A stretch of DNA of 10,334 nt, from assembly GCA_015057205.1 (NCBI GenBank), contig SVEW01000079.1, positions 1 to 10,334 on the forward strand, read 5' to 3'. The position numbers and the translations under genes were made by a program. This document shows, piece after piece, positions 6,544-10,334 of this stretch. The notes under the pieces are model-generated. The model saw nothing but the letters and a program-made list of their open reading frames with translations. It was not told where the DNA came from and did not search any database. This DNA is from Lachnospiraceae bacterium. Lineage in GTDB: Bacteria > Bacillota > Clostridia > Lachnospirales > Lachnospiraceae. Position 1 is the stretch's first letter; each line of letters starts with the position of its first letter.

Positions 6544-6591
6544 CTTCTACCTGTTTTAATATTTTCTTTGGTATTCTGAGGTTGAACAAAA

Positions 6592-9435
6592 TTAGTCGAG
6601 CGTTCGTCCACCGTTAACTTTTGTTGCTTGTCCGTTTAGTACGTCTTTTTCTTTAAAGTAGTATTTTATTACATTTGCTGATACCTCCGCCGCATTGGAA
6701 GATGAATAACCAAACGGAATTCTGGTCGCAATTGCAATCTTTGGATTCTTATAAGGCGCATATCCAATAAACAAGGCATGGCTTGGTCTTGTTTTTATCT
6801 GCTGTGCAGTACCTGTTTTACCGGCTACAGTAGTCTTTATTCCATCAAATATAGTCATATTTTCAACCACCATACGCATTCCACGATGTACAGAATCCCA
6901 ATAAGAAGCAGGTACTTCGGTTATTTTACGCTTTATCTTTGGTCTAAAACTACTGATTTCATTGCCATCTGAATCTTCAACACTTTTTAACAGCGTTAAA
7001 TTGTATACATTGCCTGAATTTGCTATAGCTGTAGCATATCGCGCTAATCCAATTGTAGTATAACTGTTGTTACTTTGTCCAATGGCAGCCATAACCGGGA
7101 ACTCAGTTGCACAGTGCGGTGTATTTTCTGAAATCTCAACACCTGTTTTCTCTGTCAAACCAAACAAATCTGCATATTCTTTTATTTTACGAATTCCCTT
7201 TGCGTCATTATACTTGCCACCAGCTGTACTCAAGCGATATCCAACTTCATAAAAGAAATAGTTACAGGAATCGCGCAAAGCACCTGAAACATTAATACTA
7301 CCGTGTGTACTATGGCTAGAACGATAAATCCAGCATTTTGGCTCATTGCTTACTTTCTTAAACACACCTTTATCCTGAATGGTTGTTGACGTTGAAATAA
7401 CTCCTTCCATCAAACCAGCAATCGATGACAATGGTTTAAAAGTGGAACCAGGTGCTGTTTCCTGTTGTGTTGCAAAATCATACAAAGGTGTAGCATTGTC
7501 GGCTAGTAAATCGCTATAATAATTCGAATCTACAACATTTGCCATTTTATTATTATCATATCCCGGATAAGAAACAAGAGCCAATATTTCTCCTGTTTGG
7601 GGATTAATAATTACCGATGATCCGGAACATGGATCCAACGCCAGCTGCGCCGGTGTAATTTCCAGCTTTTTAATTTTACGCTTTAAGAAATCATACGCCG
7701 TGATTCGATTATTTTTCAAATTATCGATTTCTTTATTATTTTTAGCTAAAACATCCTGTTCATACAAAACCAAACATAACTGACGACCACTGATTACATC
7801 ATCATAAATCATGTATTTGTAAATCAGTTTATGAAATTCTTTCTCGCCCTTCAGCATTTTTAATATTTTATCAATAAGTGCTGCATATACCTCCTGCGAG
7901 TCAGAATATTTACTACTATCGTCATCGGAAAGGGTTTTACGATCAATCCAATTCTTTGATATACAATATGTCAAAAACTCTCTTAAACTAATCTTACCAT
8001 TCGTATATTTCTGATACGTGGAATCTTCTTTATCAATATTATCTGTGTTTATGATTTTGTAATTCTTCAACATCGTATAGATATAATTCGAATAGTCTTT
8101 AGCAGCATCGCGTAAATCTTTTCCAGGTGTATTTCCAGACTTTAATTCCTTCTTTACCTTCTTAATTGTTGAAGCAAATTGTGATTTGAATTTACGATAA
8201 ATATCAGACTCATTTTCCATTGCGTCGTCATCCGCAAATTCATCAATATCAATTACATTGTTATCAATTAACGCAAAATAAACATTGTATATCGGGATTA
8301 CAACATCCCCAGAGGTGCTATGTGCACCAGCATAGTAAGCTCTTACATTCCGAATACTGTTATGAAGTACTCCGGCAATCTCCTGCTCTAGCAAACGATA
8401 TACCGTCTTCTGTAGCTTAGAATCTATCGAAACTTTAACGTTATTTCCAGATCCAGGTTCTTTTCGATAAATTCTATCAATAACTTTACCATACTTGTCT
8501 ACATAAAAGGCTTCTTTTCCCTTTTTTCCCTTAAGTTCTTTTTCCATCACCTGTTCGATTCCTGATTTACCCACCGAATCGTTCATGGAATAGGAAGAAT
8601 CCTCTTTCGAATATTTTTCGTACTCTTCTTGTGATATTTTACCAATATAGCCTGTAATATGGCAAAATGCCTCACTATCTACATATTTACGAATAGTATT
8701 CTCTTCGACAGAAACGCCCTGTAAATCGCTTAAGTTCTCGTTAATTGCTGCCACCGTTTCCTCACTAACATCACTAGCAATGGTTGTAGATAGGAACTTA
8801 CGATAATAATTGGTGGAAAGACCATAACGAATCAAGGCCACTTCATACGCAAGTCTTGTATTATATTTCTTGGAAATCTCATATTTATCATACATGAGAT
8901 ATTCCATTGTTTGCTTCGCAGTCGCAGTAGCTTCATTAAATCCAAGCTTCTGATTCGGTCCAAGCATATCAACTGTACGCTTACCAAATACATCCGCAAG
9001 AAATCGCAATCGAGTCGCTCCGGAAACCGTATACTCAAATTGATTATTGTTATATACAATATTAAAACTATTGTCCGGCATGTCTCCTCGCGATTCAAGA
9101 ATCTTAATAGTATTTGCAATCACTTTATTCAAGGATTGTGAACGAGACTTTGCTGAATCATACGTACCATTATCCTCAATTACAACAGAATAAGCAAGTT
9201 CATTGTATGCTAACACCTTTCCGTTGCGATCTAAAATATTACCGCGTGTAGCTGCTATCTCGCGTTTCTTTTCTATTTTTAATTTATAATTTGTCAAATA
9301 GTCTTCGCCCTTTACAACTTGCAATACAAATAACCGTTGTAACAATATGCCGGACATAACAATCAATACAACACTGATTGTAAGCAATCTTGATTTTGCA
9401 AGTTTTTTCAAGAACGTTTTCCATGAATTAACCAA
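6592..9435 (-). CDS. mrdA: Penicillin-binding protein 2 (class B, elongasome transpeptidase) with a large insertion
   Basis: Transpeptidase that cross-links peptidoglycan outside the membrane during elongation, partner of RodA. At 947 residues it is far longer than typical PBP2 (about 600-700). One membrane segment lies at about 18-40, followed by the pedestal domain with ATRGNILDRNGKVLA (62-76) and GKSGIEQVMEKEL (289-301). Catalytic motifs: S664-T-F-K667 (APGSTFKP), S723-C-N725, and K873-T-G875 (AGKTGTAQQ). Between VSIDSKLQKTVYRLLEQEI (335-353) and SGSSVIINPQTGEILALVS (604-622), which are adjacent in ordinary PBPs, sits an insertion of about 250 residues that is charged, Lys/Asp/Tyr-rich and probably mainly helical. 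The start is a TTG at 9435 with GAGGAG about 11 bases upstream, overlapping the mreD end by 8 bases; no in-frame ATG occurs before the membrane segment. Identity secure; role of the insertion unknown. Confidence 0.95.
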   Translation of the reverse strand: MVNSWKTFLKKLAKSRLLTISVVLIVMSGILLQRLFVLQVVKGEDYLTNYKLKIEKKREIAATRGNILDRNGKVLAYNELAYSVVIEDNGTYDSAKSRSQSLNKVIANTIKILESRGDMPDNSFNIVYNNNQFEYTVSGATRLRFLADVFGKRTVDMLGPNQKLGFNEATATAKQTMEYLMYDKYEISKKYNTRLAYEVALIRYGLSTNYYRKFLSTTIASDVSEETVAAINENLSDLQGVSVEENTIRKYVDSEAFCHITGYIGKISQEEYEKYSKEDSSYSMNDSVGKSGIEQVMEKELKGKKGKEAFYVDKYGKVIDRIYRKEPGSGNNVKVSIDSKLQKTVYRLLEQEIAGVLHNSIRNVRAYYAGAHSTSGDVVIPIYNVYFALIDNNVIDIDEFADDDAMENESDIYRKFKSQFASTIKKVKKELKSGNTPGKDLRDAAKDYSNYIYTMLKNYKIINTDNIDKEDSTYQKYTNGKISLREFLTYCISKNWIDRKTLSDDDSSKYSDSQEVYAALIDKILKMLKGEKEFHKLIYKYMIYDDVISGRQLCLVLYEQDVLAKNNKEIDNLKNNRITAYDFLKRKIKKLEITPAQLALDPCSGSSVIINPQTGEILALVSYPGYDNNKMANVVDSNYYSDLLADNATPLYDFATQQETAPGSTFKPLSSIAGLMEGVISTSTTIQDKGVFKKVSNEPKCWIYRSSHSTHGSINVSGALRDSCNYFFYEVGYRLSTAGGKYNDAKGIRKIKEYADLFGLTEKTGVEISENTPHCATEFPVMAAIGQSNNSYTTIGLARYATAIANSGNVYNLTLLKSVEDSDGNEISSFRPKIKRKITEVPASYWDSVHRGMRMVVENMTIFDGIKTTVAGKTGTAQQIKTRPSHALFIGYAPYKNPKIAIATRIPFGYSSSNAAEVSANVIKYYFKEKDVLNGQATKVNGGRTLD

Positions 9436-9946
9436 ATTTACTTGCTCTCCTCTTTTCGTAGCTTTCTAAGCGTTGATTAATCTTTAAAATTATCAGATAT
9501 AATAATATGGACACCACAAGCGTATATACCAACTCCGGAACCATAATATTAGCGATATAATATGCAAATTTTAAATCCCCGCGGAACAAGAACAATAATA
9601 CATAAATTATGATATTTAGCATTAAATCACTCAACGCTATCATTATCATTGGCAATTTAATGTCATCCGGGAAAAATTCTTTACGAAAACACCCGTTGAA
9701 ATATCCAATCATCATATACAGTAATGCATACAAGCCTAAAACCTGCGGGAAATACAAATCCACATATAATCCACTGATAAATCCTATGAAAATTCCTTCT
9801 CGCTTGCCATTCATAAAACCAATGGCAGCCACCAAAATCACCAGCAAATTTGGCGAGACGGAACCAATTTCTAAGCTTTTAAACAATGTAATTTGCAATA
9901 CAAAGCAAATTATACTTAATCCAATTTCAATTATTTTACGAAGCAT
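9428..9946 (-). CDS. mreD: MreD, rod-shape-determining membrane protein
   Basis: A small integral membrane protein of the elongasome that helps connect cytoplasmic MreB to MreC, PBP2 and RodA. The 172 residues show five or six hydrophobic segments (about 9-22, 33-45, 52-66, 69-83, 97-121, 136-156) and typical MreD features: SPNLLVILVAAIGFMNGKREGIFIGFISGLYVDLYF (the PDLLLL...GxxxGFxxGLxxD pattern, Asp63) and LGLYALLYMMIGYF. The ATG lies one base after the mreC stop codon and the end overlaps mrdA by 8 bases. MreD is poorly conserved, so the call rests on both pattern and position; together they make it firm. Confidence 0.92.
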   Translation of the reverse strand: MLRKIIEIGLSIICFVLQITLFKSLEIGSVSPNLLVILVAAIGFMNGKREGIFIGFISGLYVDLYFPQVLGLYALLYMMIGYFNGCFRKEFFPDDIKLPMIMIALSDLMLNIIIYVLLFLFRGDLKFAYYIANIMVPELVYTLVVSILLYLIILKINQRLESYEKRRASKFG

Positions 9947-9947
9947 A

Positions 9948-10334
9948 TCAGTTATACTCTTTCTTCTCCATAATGACTAAGACTTCTTCTAAATGTTCGA
10001 AATCAACCACCGGTGTAATGGTGCCGGATTTCGTTAAGTTATTGGAATCAGTCTTGATACTGGTAACATAGCCAACCAAGATACCTTCTAAATACTTATC
10101 ACTGATATTGGAAGTTACAACCTGTTCGCCCTCTGTCACCTTATCTTTTGGATCCTTTAGTGTATCAAACGGAATTACCTGATCCTGGTTCATGGTCATC
10201 AAATTACCGCGGATTATACAATAATCGGATGTAGAAATCATCATACCGCTAAAATTACAGGTGTCATTGATAATGCTTGTTACCGTAGCACTATGAAGGC
10301 CTACTGCCGTAACGCGTCCAACAAGGCCGCTACC
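9948..10334 (-). CDS. mreC: MreC, rod-shape-determining protein (C-terminal part; gene begins beyond the right edge)
   Basis: Extracytoplasmic scaffold of the elongasome that contacts PBP2. The frame is open to the right edge, giving the last 128 residues. They begin GSGLVGRVTAVGLHSATVTS, the conserved start of the MreC beta-domain core, and continue with EGEQVVTSNISDKYLEGILVGYVTSI (about 68-93) and TPVVDFEHLEEVLVI (107-121), the standard MreC ending. The signal anchor and coiled coil lie outside the window. It ends one base before mreD, so the two are probably translationally coupled. Being cut by the window, it is partial and not a pseudogene as far as can be seen. Confidence 0.94.
   Translation of the reverse strand, partial: GSGLVGRVTAVGLHSATVTSIINDTCNFSGMMISTSDYCIIRGNLMTMNQDQVIPFDTLKDPKDKVTEGEQVVTSNISDKYLEGILVGYVTSIKTDSNNLTKSGTITPVVDFEHLEEVLVIMEKKEYN

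Noticed and set aside
6529..6591. A terminator or promoter between mrdA and minD
   Set aside because: No hairpin with a T-run and no paired -35/-10 elements are visible; the gap looks like an ordinary operon spacer.
8832..9119. A 95-codon minus-strand frame inside mrdA
   Set aside because: It is a shifted frame within a continuous PBP2 reading frame that shows no interruption, so it is neither a gene nor evidence of a frameshift.
9609..9980. A 123-codon plus-strand open frame over mreD
   Set aside because: Shadow of the hydrophobic mreD frame; no ribosome binding site or family resemblance.
9948..10244. mreC as a short 98-residue gene starting at the ATG at 10244
   Set aside because: The frame stays open to the window edge and the upstream residues (GSGLVGRVTAVG) are conserved MreC sequence, so the gene simply continues outside.

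Overview
The window is an AT-rich, gene-dense stretch in which every supported gene lies on the minus strand. Gene content and order (mreC-mreD-mrdA-minD-minE-rodA-mgsA-dacF, then a hlyD-like gene, yggS and sepF) point to a low-GC Gram-positive of the class Clostridia. A Lachnospiraceae-type genome is most likely: the very long PBP2, the presence of MinE and the mgsA gene inside a cell-shape operon all fit. This placement is inferred from gene content and protein style, not from a database search.

Read in the direction of transcription (from high to low coordinates), the first block (10334 down to 2994) is one tightly packed operon for cell elongation and division-site placement. It holds the 3' end of mreC, then mreD, a 947-residue class B penicillin-binding protein (PBP2/MrdA), minD, minE, rodA, mgsA and a lipoprotein D-alanyl-D-alanine carboxypeptidase. 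Most junctions are overlaps or gaps of a few bases, so co-transcription and some translational coupling are expected. MreC, MreD, PBP2 and RodA form the elongasome core. MinD and MinE position the division septum. The carboxypeptidase trims peptidoglycan stem peptides. Methylglyoxal synthase is the metabolic outlier.

The second block (2945 to about 2361) is a single gene for a small P-loop protein of unknown function. It has its own sigma-A-type promoter and a clear rho-independent terminator. The third block (2353 to the left edge) starts at a second, near-consensus promoter and encodes a membrane-anchored HlyD/adaptor-like protein, the PLP-binding protein YggS and the start of SepF, the FtsZ membrane anchor. 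Stretches between genes are at most about 170 bases, and no RNA genes, mobile elements, CRISPR arrays or large repeats are visible.

The window is mostly a conserved chromosomal housekeeping region and I see no clearly new system. The points most worth a second look are: no minC between mrdA and minD, a MinE with no recognisable N-terminal membrane-targeting helix, a roughly 250-residue insertion inside the PBP2 transpeptidase domain, a single-gene P-loop unit of unknown role between two envelope operons, and an adaptor-like protein with no visible transporter, expressed with sepF.
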